DNA of 28,311 nt, from assembly GCA_934120735.1 (NCBI GenBank), contig CAKOVA010000027.1, positions 1-28,311 on the forward strand, given 5' to 3'. The position numbers were made by a program, and so were the translations under genes. This DNA comes from an uncultured Prevotella sp. (lineage in GTDB: Bacteria; Bacteroidota; Bacteroidia; Bacteroidales; Bacteroidaceae). Positions 16,816-24,413 of this stretch are shown one piece after another (the stretch's first letter is position 1; each line of letters begins with the position of its first letter). The notes beneath the pieces are model-generated. The model had not been told where the DNA came from. It was given only the letters and a program-made list of their open reading frames with translations, and searched no databases.

Positions 16816-16843
16816 GGCGTAACACATTAAAAAAGAATCAATC

Positions 16844-17743
16844 ATGAAGAAGATTAGAGCCGCCGTAGTAGGCTACGGCAACATAGGTCACTATGCCGTT
16901 CAGGCATTGGAGGCTGCAGAAGATTTTGAGATAGCTGGCATCGTACGCCGCCAGGGTGCTGAGAACAAACCAGCCGAGCTGGCCAATTACGAGGTTGTGA
17001 AGGATATAAAAGAGCTGAAAGACGTGGACGTGGCCATCTTGGCAACACCTACACGCAGCTGTTTGGAGTACGCTAAGCAGATTTTACCCCTTGGCATCAA
17101 CACCGTGGACAGCTTTGATATCCACACAGACATCGTTGATTACCGCGCAGCCTTGATGCCCTTGTGCAAGCAGCACCATGCGGTGAGCGTCATTAGTGCG
17201 GGATGGGATCCGGGATCCGACTCCATTGTGCGCACGCTGATGCAGAGCTTGGCACCCAAAGGTCTTAGCTATACCAACTTCGGACCAGGCATGTCGATGG
17301 GACACAGCGTGTGCGCCAGAGGCAAGAAGGGCGTGAAGAATGCGCTGTCGATGACCATTCCACTGGGCGAAGGCATCCACCGACGCATGGTATACGTGGA
17401 GTTGGAAGATGGTGCCACACTCGATGAGGTGACCAAGGAAATCAAAGCCGATCCCTATTTCGCACACGACGAGACACATGTCATGGCCGTTGAGTCGGTT
17501 GACGCGGTGCGTGACATGGGTCACGGCGTGCACTTGGTGCGCAAGGGAGTGAGCGGTACCACGCAAAACCAGCGCATGGAGTTCAGCATGAGCATCAACA
17601 ACCCTGCGCTAACCGCACAAGTATTGGTCAACGTGGCACGCGCCAGCATGCGCCAACAGCCCGGATGTTACACCATGGTGGAGCTTCCTGTCATCGACAT
17701 GTTACCCGGTGAACGGGAAGACCTCATCAAACATTTGGTATAA
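16844..17743 (+). CDS. ddh: meso-Diaminopimelate D-dehydrogenase
   Basis: The enzyme reversibly converts tetrahydrodipicolinate, ammonia and NADPH to meso-diaminopimelate, a one-step route to the peptidoglycan cross-linking amino acid and lysine precursor. The 299-residue length is close to that of characterised DAPDHs (about 300-326). The Rossmann motif is V-G10-Y-G12-N-I-G15, with an Arg pair (R35, R36) after the second strand that fits NADPH phosphate binding. Family blocks VDSFDIH, SAGWDPGSDS and NFGPGMSMGHSV form the substrate pocket. It resembles the DAPDHs of Prevotella-type Bacteroidota, a group noted for broader D-amino-acid specificity; that subtype is inferred. The gene stands alone with its own promoter and converges on the S9 peptidase gene. 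Confidence 0.94.
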   Translation: MKKIRAAVVGYGNIGHYAVQALEAAEDFEIAGIVRRQGAENKPAELANYEVVKDIKELKDVDVAILATPTRSCLEYAKQILPLGINTVDSFDIHTDIVDYRAALMPLCKQHHAVSVISAGWDPGSDSIVRTLMQSLAPKGLSYTNFGPGMSMGHSVCARGKKGVKNALSMTIPLGEGIHRRMVYVELEDGATLDEVTKEIKADPYFAHDETHVMAVESVDAVRDMGHGVHLVRKGVSGTTQNQRMEFSMSINNPALTAQVLVNVARASMRQQPGCYTMVELPVIDMLPGEREDLIKHLV

Positions 17744-17744
17744 C

Positions 17745-17781
17745 AGCTTCATCCTTCCCTCCTTGAGAGGGAAGGAAAGCT
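17745..17781. terminator. Bidirectional hairpin between ddh and the S9 peptidase gene
   Basis: TCCTTCCCTC (17752-17761) pairs with GAGGGAAGGA (17767-17776) around a CTTGA loop, extended by AGCTT (17745-17749) with AAGCT (17777-17781). It sits between two converging genes, just after the ddh stop. Neither side has a T tract, so termination would depend on the stem alone. Confidence 0.6.
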
Positions 17782-17795
17782 AATGAAAAGCAGGT

Positions 17796-20249
17796 CTACA
17801 GCTTCGGCTCTCCGTACAGATGGTCCCACCAAGTGGAATCATCTTTGAGCCATTTGGCGAACCATGCAAAGATGGTGTTCTGCCATTTCAGGCGCTTGTT
17901 GTAATCGGTGATGTGGTGATTTTCACCATCTACCACCACAAAGGCCGTGGGTCGTCCCAAGAGTTTCAGCGCCGTGAACATCTGGATGCTCTCGCCTATC
18001 GGCACATTGGTATCGGCACTGCCATGCAAGAACAACAGCGGCGTGTGAATTTTATCGGCATTGAACAGCGGACTTTGGTCCACATATAGTTTCTTATCCG
18101 TCCAAGGATAACGGTTGGCCATGCTCACTTCGCTGTAACTATAGCCCCAATAACCTTCGCCCCAGTAACTGGTGTGGTCGCTGATGCCCGCATGCGATAT
18201 GGCAGCCGCAAAGAGATTGGTCTGCGTTTGCAGGTATTGTGTCATGAATCCGCCATACGATGCGCCGATGCATCCAATCTTCTTGCCATTGATGAACGTA
18301 TGGTCGGCCACGAATTTCTTCGTTCCTTCAATGATATCTTCAGCCACTCCTTGCCCCGCTGTGTTGACATGACGGGAAGAAAACTCTTGCCCAAATCCCA
18401 CGGCACCACTGGGTTGGATGACCAACACGACATAACCCAACGCGGCATAGGCATGGTGCGGATAGCGTGTTTCAAAGTTGCGGCTCGTTGGCGAGCATCC
18501 TCCATAATAATTAACGATGAGCGGATAACGCTTTGATGGGTCGAAATGGGGCGGCAGATAATAGCGCGTGCAGATGGTATCTCCACGCGAATTGACGAAA
18601 TTCCAAGCCCTGCATTCCCCCAAGCGAATGCCGGCAAGAGTCTGAAGATTGGTGTCTTCCACCACTTTTGGACGCTTGGCAGACAGGTTCATGGTGTACA
18701 CACGGTCGGCATTGGACGCACTTTCGCCCGTCCATGCCATGATGGGAGCCGAATGGGCGAACGACATGCGTTTGACAACCTCTTCAGGTTGATGGATTTT
18801 CTCTATCTTCTTCGACTTCGTGTCGCAGCAGTAAAGGCTCACGCTGTCACGGTTCATGGCCGAAAAATACAGCTTGCCGTCGGCGTGGTTCCATGCGTAT
18901 TGACTGATGCCGGGATTGAATGTCTTGGTCAGCGGCGTGACCTGTCGGTCAGAGAGGCGCAGTGTAAACAACTGATAGTCGTACATACTCGGCACTCTTC
19001 CATTGGGAACGTTGGCTCCGATGCCGTTGAAAGCCTCGGGAGAACCCATCACCACTATCTCTTTTCCATCGGGTGAGAAGGCTGCACTGGCGATGAATCC
19101 ATCGTCACAGACCAGCGTATGGGCTTTCAGGGTACGCACATCCAGGCTGAAAATAGAGAACAAGGTGGTGGGACGATGGGTAAGTCGGGTGCGAGTGGTC
19201 ATGAAGAGCACCTTTGAACCATCGTTGTTGATGTCCAAGAGCGACACATCGTGATAGCCGAAGGTGAGCGGCTGGGCCAGTCCGGTGCGCAAATCAAACT
19301 TCAACAGACTTGTTCTGTTGCGCCAACCCGGTTGCCGATCCTCGGGTTCAATAATCTCATAGACATCACGATCCTTCTTCTTTCCCTCGTTTTTCTGCAT
19401 CACCAACAGGTAATCGGCAGTGGGTGACAGCACGAAAGAACCCTCCGGCAGATTCGTGGCGATGACTTTTTCAGCACCCGTCTCAACGTCTGAAGTGACC
19501 AACTCCCTGCTTTTTTTGCCCTGACGAGTCCAATATAGCTCGTGAAAATGCGGCATCCAGTGCACGGCTTCATTACGAGTTGCCACGATATGCCCAGTTT
19601 TAAGTTCCTTCACCTGCCAACGATATGACGTTTTACCACCATGTGCCACGTCCCGAAAAGCCGTGATGAGGTATTTACCATCAGGCGAAAGCTCTACACC
19701 AGTCACGAACCTACGGTCGGTCAGACTGCGCAACGTGAACGTTTTCTCGCCCTCACCAACCGAGAACAAGGCTCCCTTCAGAGGCTCAACCCGTATGTCC
19801 AACGAGTCTGATCGGCCGCGTTTGGAAAGATATTTCACCACCACATCGTGGGAACCCGGCTCTAATGCAAGCTTACCATCACGGCATTGCTGACCGTCTA
19901 CATACAAATTGAAATCGGAGAGCTTGCCCACTTTGATCGTTGCCTGACCATATCCGTGGGCTTGAATGAGAAAACCCAACAAATGGAGGGCGTATGGCGC
20001 ATCGGAAGAGGGCAAAACTTCGCCGGAAACTTCTCGTCCTTGGCGCACTTGTTCCAGCGACAAAGGCGTGTCCAGCAGCGACTTGGCGTTGAACGTGTGG
20101 CCTTTTACATCCACACTGTCAATCATCAGGGGACGCTGTACCACAAAAGGACCGGCATAACGAACCGTCTTCACGGGGATGACGGAGCCGTAAACAAAAT
20201 CAGCTGTCAACAAGACAGCTGATAAAAGGATATAAAACTTATTCATCAT
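17796..20249 (-). CDS. Exported S9-family (prolyl oligopeptidase-like) serine peptidase
   Basis: Starting at ATG 20249 the protein has 817 residues; an in-frame TTG at 20255 is less likely. It has a signal peptide (ending near VYGSV). An N-terminal beta-rich extension of about 150 residues precedes a WD/propeller-like region (about 170-540: VELSPDGKYLITAF, AAFSPDGKEIVVMG). The C-terminal alpha/beta hydrolase domain (about 560-817) carries the catalytic triad: nucleophile S664 in GASYGG, D746 in HGSADTNVP, and H778 in GENHH. Family members release dipeptides or cleave short peptides in the periplasm. The Bacteroidota DPP4/DPP5/acylpeptidase branches cannot be separated by eye, so substrate is left open. 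It starts 54 bases after the C1 peptidase gene and is probably co-transcribed with it. Confidence 0.92.
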   Translation of the reverse strand: MMNKFYILLSAVLLTADFVYGSVIPVKTVRYAGPFVVQRPLMIDSVDVKGHTFNAKSLLDTPLSLEQVRQGREVSGEVLPSSDAPYALHLLGFLIQAHGYGQATIKVGKLSDFNLYVDGQQCRDGKLALEPGSHDVVVKYLSKRGRSDSLDIRVEPLKGALFSVGEGEKTFTLRSLTDRRFVTGVELSPDGKYLITAFRDVAHGGKTSYRWQVKELKTGHIVATRNEAVHWMPHFHELYWTRQGKKSRELVTSDVETGAEKVIATNLPEGSFVLSPTADYLLVMQKNEGKKKDRDVYEIIEPEDRQPGWRNRTSLLKFDLRTGLAQPLTFGYHDVSLLDINNDGSKVLFMTTRTRLTHRPTTLFSIFSLDVRTLKAHTLVCDDGFIASAAFSPDGKEIVVMGSPEAFNGIGANVPNGRVPSMYDYQLFTLRLSDRQVTPLTKTFNPGISQYAWNHADGKLYFSAMNRDSVSLYCCDTKSKKIEKIHQPEEVVKRMSFAHSAPIMAWTGESASNADRVYTMNLSAKRPKVVEDTNLQTLAGIRLGECRAWNFVNSRGDTICTRYYLPPHFDPSKRYPLIVNYYGGCSPTSRNFETRYPHHAYAALGYVVLVIQPSGAVGFGQEFSSRHVNTAGQGVAEDIIEGTKKFVADHTFINGKKIGCIGASYGGFMTQYLQTQTNLFAAAISHAGISDHTSYWGEGYWGYSYSEVSMANRYPWTDKKLYVDQSPLFNADKIHTPLLFLHGSADTNVPIGESIQMFTALKLLGRPTAFVVVDGENHHITDYNKRLKWQNTIFAWFAKWLKDDSTWWDHLYGEPKL

Positions 20250-20303
20250 TTGCAATGGTTAGAAATGGTAAAATGGAGGGATAGCCCGTCATGACCTCAG
20301 TCC

Positions 20304-21710
20304 TTATTCATCACACCCAAAGAGAGGATCCTCGGGCATGACCATCGTTGGGGTCTTGTCGTATTCCTTCAGCAATTTAGCAGGTACGTATTTCTTATTG
20401 ACAACCAAACGGAACATATACTCATTGAACCACCGATTGGTCATGATGAGGCAGCCCTTCTGCCCGTAGGTGGGTCCCCAACTATTTTCAACCTTCCACT
20501 TCAAGGGCTTACCCTGTGCGTCCAAGTCGACAGCCGTCAATGTCATGGCGTGCGTAGAGCCGCTGTCAAACGTGGCAATACGGTCGGCCTTGCCCATGTT
20601 GAACGTTGTTCCCAGCAGGCTACCGTAATCATAGTTGTCCACATCCATATAGCCGCGCTTGCGATCCAGCTGCTTGCCAACATCGTAAGAGCTGTACATC
20701 TTGTGCCCATCTTTCAAGCTGGCGATGGCCAACTGCGCAATCTCGTCCATCGGAAGATTAAGATATTTCCAGTTGTGTCCATCGTAGCTGTGTCGGTCAT
20801 ATTCCACTTCGTAAGTCTCATGGTAGGCCCGTCGCGGGTCATTCATCACCATGATGAACGTTCCGTTGAGCCCATGTCCCACCGTTTCGTCATAAAATTC
20901 GCGTGGCGTATACCGCTTTTGTGGTGTAACAGTCTTGCCATCTTTGTTTTTGAAAGCGTATGTAAAGCTCTGAACAGGCTCGCCAATGGTTAGCGACAAG
21001 ATACGATATACGGTGGCAAGCATTTCGGTTTTCCGCTTTTCCACATCCGCTTTTTTCTTTTTAGCGTTCACCATGCGACGCAATTCCAGTCCATATTCGC
21101 GCAATTTGGATGACAGCAGACGAGCCATCACCCTGGTGTTGTCAGACGAATAGGTCTCGGGCATCACGCTCATGGGCACCAAACCATACTTTTCGGCCAA
21201 GTCAGCAACCCCGCAAAAGGTACCGCCATCATTGACAGGATTCTTGAAAAAGAACTGCATACGCTTATCATCCAATGGCTTAGACGCATTGTCAATGACA
21301 CCTTGCAGCATGAGATTGGCTTTCTCTAACTGGTCATAGAAGAACAAATAAGCATGTGAAAACTCTACGGCGAGCGTGTCTTGGTGGCGTTTGGCAAAGT
21401 TGGCGCGCAGCACATTGAAGCCCGAAAACATCCAACAGCGACCACTTTTCTGCTGGTCGTGTATGCTCTGCTTGGGCGTCTCGACACTGAAATAGGTGTC
21501 TATCGCACCCTGATTGGCACGGTTTTTAACCAAATCGTCAATGTTATTCGATGCCACAGCATTGATAATAGCCTTATCGGCAGGTGAAGATGGTTGTGAC
21601 TGCTGTATCTTTTTCAATAGATCAGCAGATAGTCCACCAGGCTTTTGCGCCCCAACAGTCAAGCACGAGAACAGCAGGACGGCAGCTAAGAAGAAAGATT
21701 TTTGTTTCAT
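20304..21710 (-). CDS. Exported C1B cysteine peptidase (aminopeptidase C / bleomycin hydrolase type)
   Basis: I take ATG 21710 as start: it yields 468 residues beginning with a clean signal peptide (MKQKSFFLAAVLLFSCLTVG, cleavage near AQ). An upstream in-frame ATG at 21776 would bury this signal behind 22 polar residues and lies upstream of the predicted promoter. Papain-fold catalytic residues are visible: C92 in SGRCWMFSG, H387 in GSTHAMTL and N409 in VENSWG. The large insertions between Cys and His, and the FKNPVNDGGT segment, are typical of the C1B subfamily (BleH/PepC). Cytosolic homologues are aminopeptidases; this version is exported, which is common in gut and oral Bacteroidota. It leads a two-gene peptidase unit with the S9 enzyme. 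Confidence 0.92.
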   Translation of the reverse strand: MKQKSFFLAAVLLFSCLTVGAQKPGGLSADLLKKIQQSQPSSPADKAIINAVASNNIDDLVKNRANQGAIDTYFSVETPKQSIHDQQKSGRCWMFSGFNVLRANFAKRHQDTLAVEFSHAYLFFYDQLEKANLMLQGVIDNASKPLDDKRMQFFFKNPVNDGGTFCGVADLAEKYGLVPMSVMPETYSSDNTRVMARLLSSKLREYGLELRRMVNAKKKKADVEKRKTEMLATVYRILSLTIGEPVQSFTYAFKNKDGKTVTPQKRYTPREFYDETVGHGLNGTFIMVMNDPRRAYHETYEVEYDRHSYDGHNWKYLNLPMDEIAQLAIASLKDGHKMYSSYDVGKQLDRKRGYMDVDNYDYGSLLGTTFNMGKADRIATFDSGSTHAMTLTAVDLDAQGKPLKWKVENSWGPTYGQKGCLIMTNRWFNEYMFRLVVNKKYVPAKLLKEYDKTPTMVMPEDPLFGCDE

Positions 21711-21741
21711 GATAGATTTGTTTGTATTATTGATTTGTTGA

Positions 21742-21749
21742 CAAAAATA
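21742..21749 (-). promoter_or_regulatory. Bacteroidota -7 box (TATTTTTG) for the two-peptidase unit
   Basis: On the minus strand TATTTTTG matches TAnnTTTG and predicts a start near 21736, about 25 bases before ATG 21710. It argues against the longer start at 21776. The -33 region is not clear. Confidence 0.55.
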
Positions 21750-21908
21750 AGCATTTTTCATGAAATATTTCAGCATTTCAAGATAAAACTCATTTTAATA
21801 AGCCACATTACAATTGTTCCTCACAGGATATTCGGTACGGAGAAGGGATTTTCTTTGCCACCAGAATCTCTTTTTTCTGTCCACGGATGATAACGAAAAC
21901 CTACCATG

Positions 21909-21931
21909 TTAACAAACCTTTCGTTTGTTAA
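21909..21931. repeat. Perfect 9-bp-arm inverted repeat
   Basis: TTAACAAAC (21909-21917) and GTTTGTTAA (21923-21931) flank CTTTC. It lies about 160 bases upstream of the C1 peptidase promoter, with no T tract suited to a terminator and no gene ending here. The AACAAAC/GTTTGTT arms recall the operator-like repeat at 7526-7544. Confidence 0.5.
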
Positions 21932-22025
21932 ATCAATTCGTTTTCTTTGACAAAATAAAATTGCGAAATAGAGAAAAGAAGTATTAAACTCATCATCTTT
22001 TGGCTCATTCGCATGGAACAATTTG

Positions 22026-22113
22026 CCAATTGCCATGCTTTTATCTCCCAATAGCTATGCTTTTGCGCCGCAATATGCATGCTATTGCTCGTCAATTGAC
22101 ATGCTATAAAAGC
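22026..22113. repeat. Array C: four degenerate dyad units with exact 22-bp period
   Basis: Units start at 22026, 22048, 22070 and 22092. One base into each, the cores read CAATTGCCATGCTTTT, CAATAGCTATGCTTTTG, CAATATGCATGCTATTG and CAATTGACATGCTATA. All four share ATGCT in the right half; linkers are G/C-leaning (GCGCC, GCTCG). Flanking DNA shows weaker unit-like sequence (near 21985 and at 22125) out of phase. Confidence 0.7.
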
Positions 22114-22430
22114 CCGTTTAGGCACAAATAGATAGGTTTTTGCGCCAACAACATCACTTTTTAATGACGATTTTAATTCCAAAATCACACAACTCACTCA
22201 CCATCAAACAGATAACAAAACCGCTGAATCCTTGGCTTATTTTCAGCACATCAACCAGTTGGTTGAAAAAACGTTCAGCATTTGTGTTAAAAAATCGTTG
22301 CGACCGCGGGCATTTCACCAATAAACATTCTGCTTGACGTAACAAACACAATGCATCATTCTTACATGAAAGCACCGCATGTCTGCCTGCAAAATTCAGC
22401 ACAAAGGGCGCATTGTTCACATAAATTTAT

Positions 22431-22438
22431 TATCTTTG
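22431..22438 (+). promoter_or_regulatory. Bacteroidota -7 box (TATCTTTG) for the dxs operon
   Basis: TATCTTTG matches TAnnTTTG. It ends one base before an in-frame ATG (22440), so transcription would begin just after that ATG and translation must use the ATG at 22464. A possible -33 TTG lies at 22413-22415, closer than ideal. Confidence 0.65.
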
Positions 22439-22463
22439 CATGGTTATAGAAGAGAGCTTATTG

Positions 22464-24371
22464 ATGGACAAGACTAATTTAAGGCTTTTAACCCAAATAA
22501 ATTACCCCGAAGACTTACGAAAACTCAGCGTTGAAGAGTTGCCAGAGGTGTGTCGTGAACTTCGCGAAGACATCATTCAAGAGGTCTCCGTAAACCCCGG
22601 ACACTTTGCGTCTTCACTGGGAGCCATTGAGATTACCGTGGCCCTACATTATGTGTTTGACACGCCGAGCGACAAACTTGTATGGGATGTGGGTCACCAA
22701 GCCTATGGACACAAGATACTCACCGGGCGGAGGGAACAGTTTTCCACCAACCGAAAGCTGCATGGACTGCGCCCATTTCCCACGCCTTTGGAGAGCCAGT
22801 ACGACACTTTTACCTGTGGACATGCCTCCAATTCCATCTCGGCGGCATTGGGTATGGCCGTCGCAGCCAAGAAAAGTGGCGAGAATGACAAGAAGATTGT
22901 AGCCATCATCGGCGATGGTGCCATGAGTGGTGGATTGGCATTCGAGGGACTGAACAATGTTTCGTCGACCCCGAACGACCTTCTCATCATCCTCAACGAC
23001 AACGACATGAGCATCGATCACGCAGTGGGGGGCATGGAAAAATATCTCTTAACCCTCGATACGAATGCCACTTACAACAAGCTGAGATTCAAGGCTTCGC
23101 AATGGCTCCATCAACGTGGTTACCTCAGTGAGAACAGAAAGAAAGGCATCTTGCGGCTCAACAACGCCATCAAGTCGGCCATCAGCCGCCAACAGAACAT
23201 CTTCGAGGGCATGAACATCCGATATTTCGGACCTTTTGATGGGCACGACGTTACTGAAATCGTGCGCATCTTGCGACAGCTGAAGGATATGAAAGGCCCC
23301 AAACTGCTGCATCTGCACACCACTAAAGGCAAGGGATACAAGCCTGCAGAGGAGTCACAAACCGAATGGCATGCACCAGGTAGATTCAATGCCGAGACGG
23401 GTGAGCGCATCGTTAAAGACTGTTCTGAAGAGCCACCACGCTACCAAGACGTTTTTGGTGAGACGCTGATAGAGCTGGCTTTACAGAACCCAAAGATTGT
23501 AGGTGTCACCCCTGCCATGCCAACAGGTTGCTCGATGAACAAACTGATGAAAGCCATGCCCGACCGAGCCTTTGACGTTGGCATTGCCGAAGGACACGCG
23601 GTGACCTTTTCAGGCGGCATGGCAAAAGAAGGTTTGCAGCCATTTTGCAACATTTACAGCTCGTTTGCACAACGCGCTTACGACAATATTATCCACGACT
23701 TGGCCATCCTCAACCTGCCCGTGGTACTGTGTTTGGACCGCGCAGGACTTGTTGGTGAGGACGGACCCACGCACCATGGCGTATTCGACCTGGCGGCCTT
23801 GCGCCCCATCCCCAATCTGACCATCGCCGCACCGATGGACGAAAAGGAGCTGAGACGACTGATGTACACGGCTCAACTGCCCGACAAGGGCATGTTTGTC
23901 ATCCGTTATCCGCGCGGCAGAGGAGTGAATAAAGATTGGAAATGTTCACTGGAAGAAATCAAAGTGGGCACGGGTCGCAAGTTGAAAGACGGCGACCAGG
24001 TGGCCATCCTCACAGTGGGCCCCATCGGAAATGATGTGCAGAAGGCCATTGAAGCATTGCCTCAGCGAGACAAGGTGGCCCATTACGACATGCGGTTCAT
24101 CAAACCTTTGGACGATCAGCTGTTGGATGAGATTGGGAAAAAGTTCAAGAAAATCATCACAATTGAAGACGGCGTGCGCAACGGTGGCTTCGGTTCGGCC
24201 GTTTTGGAGTGGTTCAACGACCATGGATATGCCCCAAGCATGCAGCGAATGGGATTGCCCGACGAGTTTGTGACGCATGGTCCGGTGGACGAACTGAGGA
24301 GAATCGTAGGACTGGACGCAGCCCACATCAAGCAAAACATCGAAGTAATGCTGGCTTCAGACCAAGTCTGA
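22464..24371 (+). CDS. dxs: 1-deoxy-D-xylulose-5-phosphate synthase
   Basis: DXS condenses pyruvate and glyceraldehyde 3-phosphate using thiamine diphosphate, the first step of the MEP isoprenoid pathway. From ATG 22464 the protein has 635 residues, a normal family length; the in-frame ATG 22440 overlaps the -7 box and is rejected. The order is: N-terminal TPP domain with [30 protein letters not shown] and the TPP/Mg motif GDGAMSGG (G150-D151-G152) through [16 protein letters not shown]; a pyrimidine-binding domain with [15 protein letters not shown] and [20 protein letters not shown]; and the C-terminal transketolase domain ending in [12 protein letters not shown]. It heads a run dxs-trkA-trkH-manA with gaps of 42, 20 and 40 bases, so its promoter may also drive potassium uptake. 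Confidence 0.97.
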   Translation: MDKTNLRLLTQINYPEDLRKLSVEELPEVCRELREDIIQEVSVNPGHFASSLGAIEITVALHYVFDTPSDKLVWDVGHQAYGHKILTGRREQFSTNRKLHGLRPFPTPLESQYDTFTCGHASNSISAALGMAVAAKKSGENDKKIVAIIGDGAMSGGLAFEGLNNVSSTPNDLLIILNDNDMSIDHAVGGMEKYLLTLDTNATYNKLRFKASQWLHQRGYLSENRKKGILRLNNAIKSAISRQQNIFEGMNIRYFGPFDGHDVTEIVRILRQLKDMKGPKLLHLHTTKGKGYKPAEESQTEWHAPGRFNAETGERIVKDCSEEPPRYQDVFGETLIELALQNPKIVGVTPAMPTGCSMNKLMKAMPDRAFDVGIAEGHAVTFSGGMAKEGLQPFCNIYSSFAQRAYDNIIHDLAILNLPVVLCLDRAGLVGEDGPTHHGVFDLAALRPIPNLTIAAPMDEKELRRLMYTAQLPDKGMFVIRYPRGRGVNKDWKCSLEEIKVGTGRKLKDGDQVAILTVGPIGNDVQKAIEALPQRDKVAHYDMRFIKPLDDQLLDEIGKKFKKIITIEDGVRNGGFGSAVLEWFNDHGYAPSMQRMGLPDEFVTHGPVDELRRIVGLDAAHIKQNIEVMLASDQV

Positions 24372-24413
24372 AACACCTGAAACAACAAAGGGTTTTCTAA
24401 AAATCACATAAAC

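Larger units (their letters stand above)
16408..16843. other. Divergent intergenic region between ruvA and ddh
   Basis: This 436-base stretch is gene-free. From the ruvA side it shows an AT-rich run (TATAATATGTATATATA near 16412), a weak CTCAC/GTGAG hairpin (about 16511-16528), the 22-bp-period array B (16533-16642), the ddh promoter (16707-16736) and a ~100-base ddh leader with a G/C hairpin (about 16785-16815). Confidence 0.65.
21711..22430. other. Divergent intergenic region between the C1 peptidase gene and dxs
   Basis: This ~720-base stretch contains the C1 peptidase -7 box (21742-21749), a perfect 9-bp-arm inverted repeat (21909-21931), array C (22026-22113), a further unit-like CAAATAGATAGGTTTTTGCG at 22125, and a 7-bp-arm palindrome TCAACCA-GT-TGGTTGA (22251-22266). 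A minus-strand frame of 88 codons (GTG 22420 to 22154, Cys-rich) is open but shows no recognisable family, so it is not called. Confidence 0.6.

Noticed and set aside
16742..16843. Lysine or other riboswitch in the ddh leader
   Set aside because: The ~100-base leader has only one simple hairpin and none of the conserved core of known classes.
20250..20255. TTG start six bases upstream for the S9 peptidase
   Set aside because: ATG 20249, followed directly by a second ATG, gives the same signal peptide with a standard start.
22154..22420. An 88-codon minus-strand frame (GTG start) upstream of dxs
   Set aside because: It is Cys-rich with no recognisable domain, and its start abuts the dxs promoter. 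A translated search would settle it.
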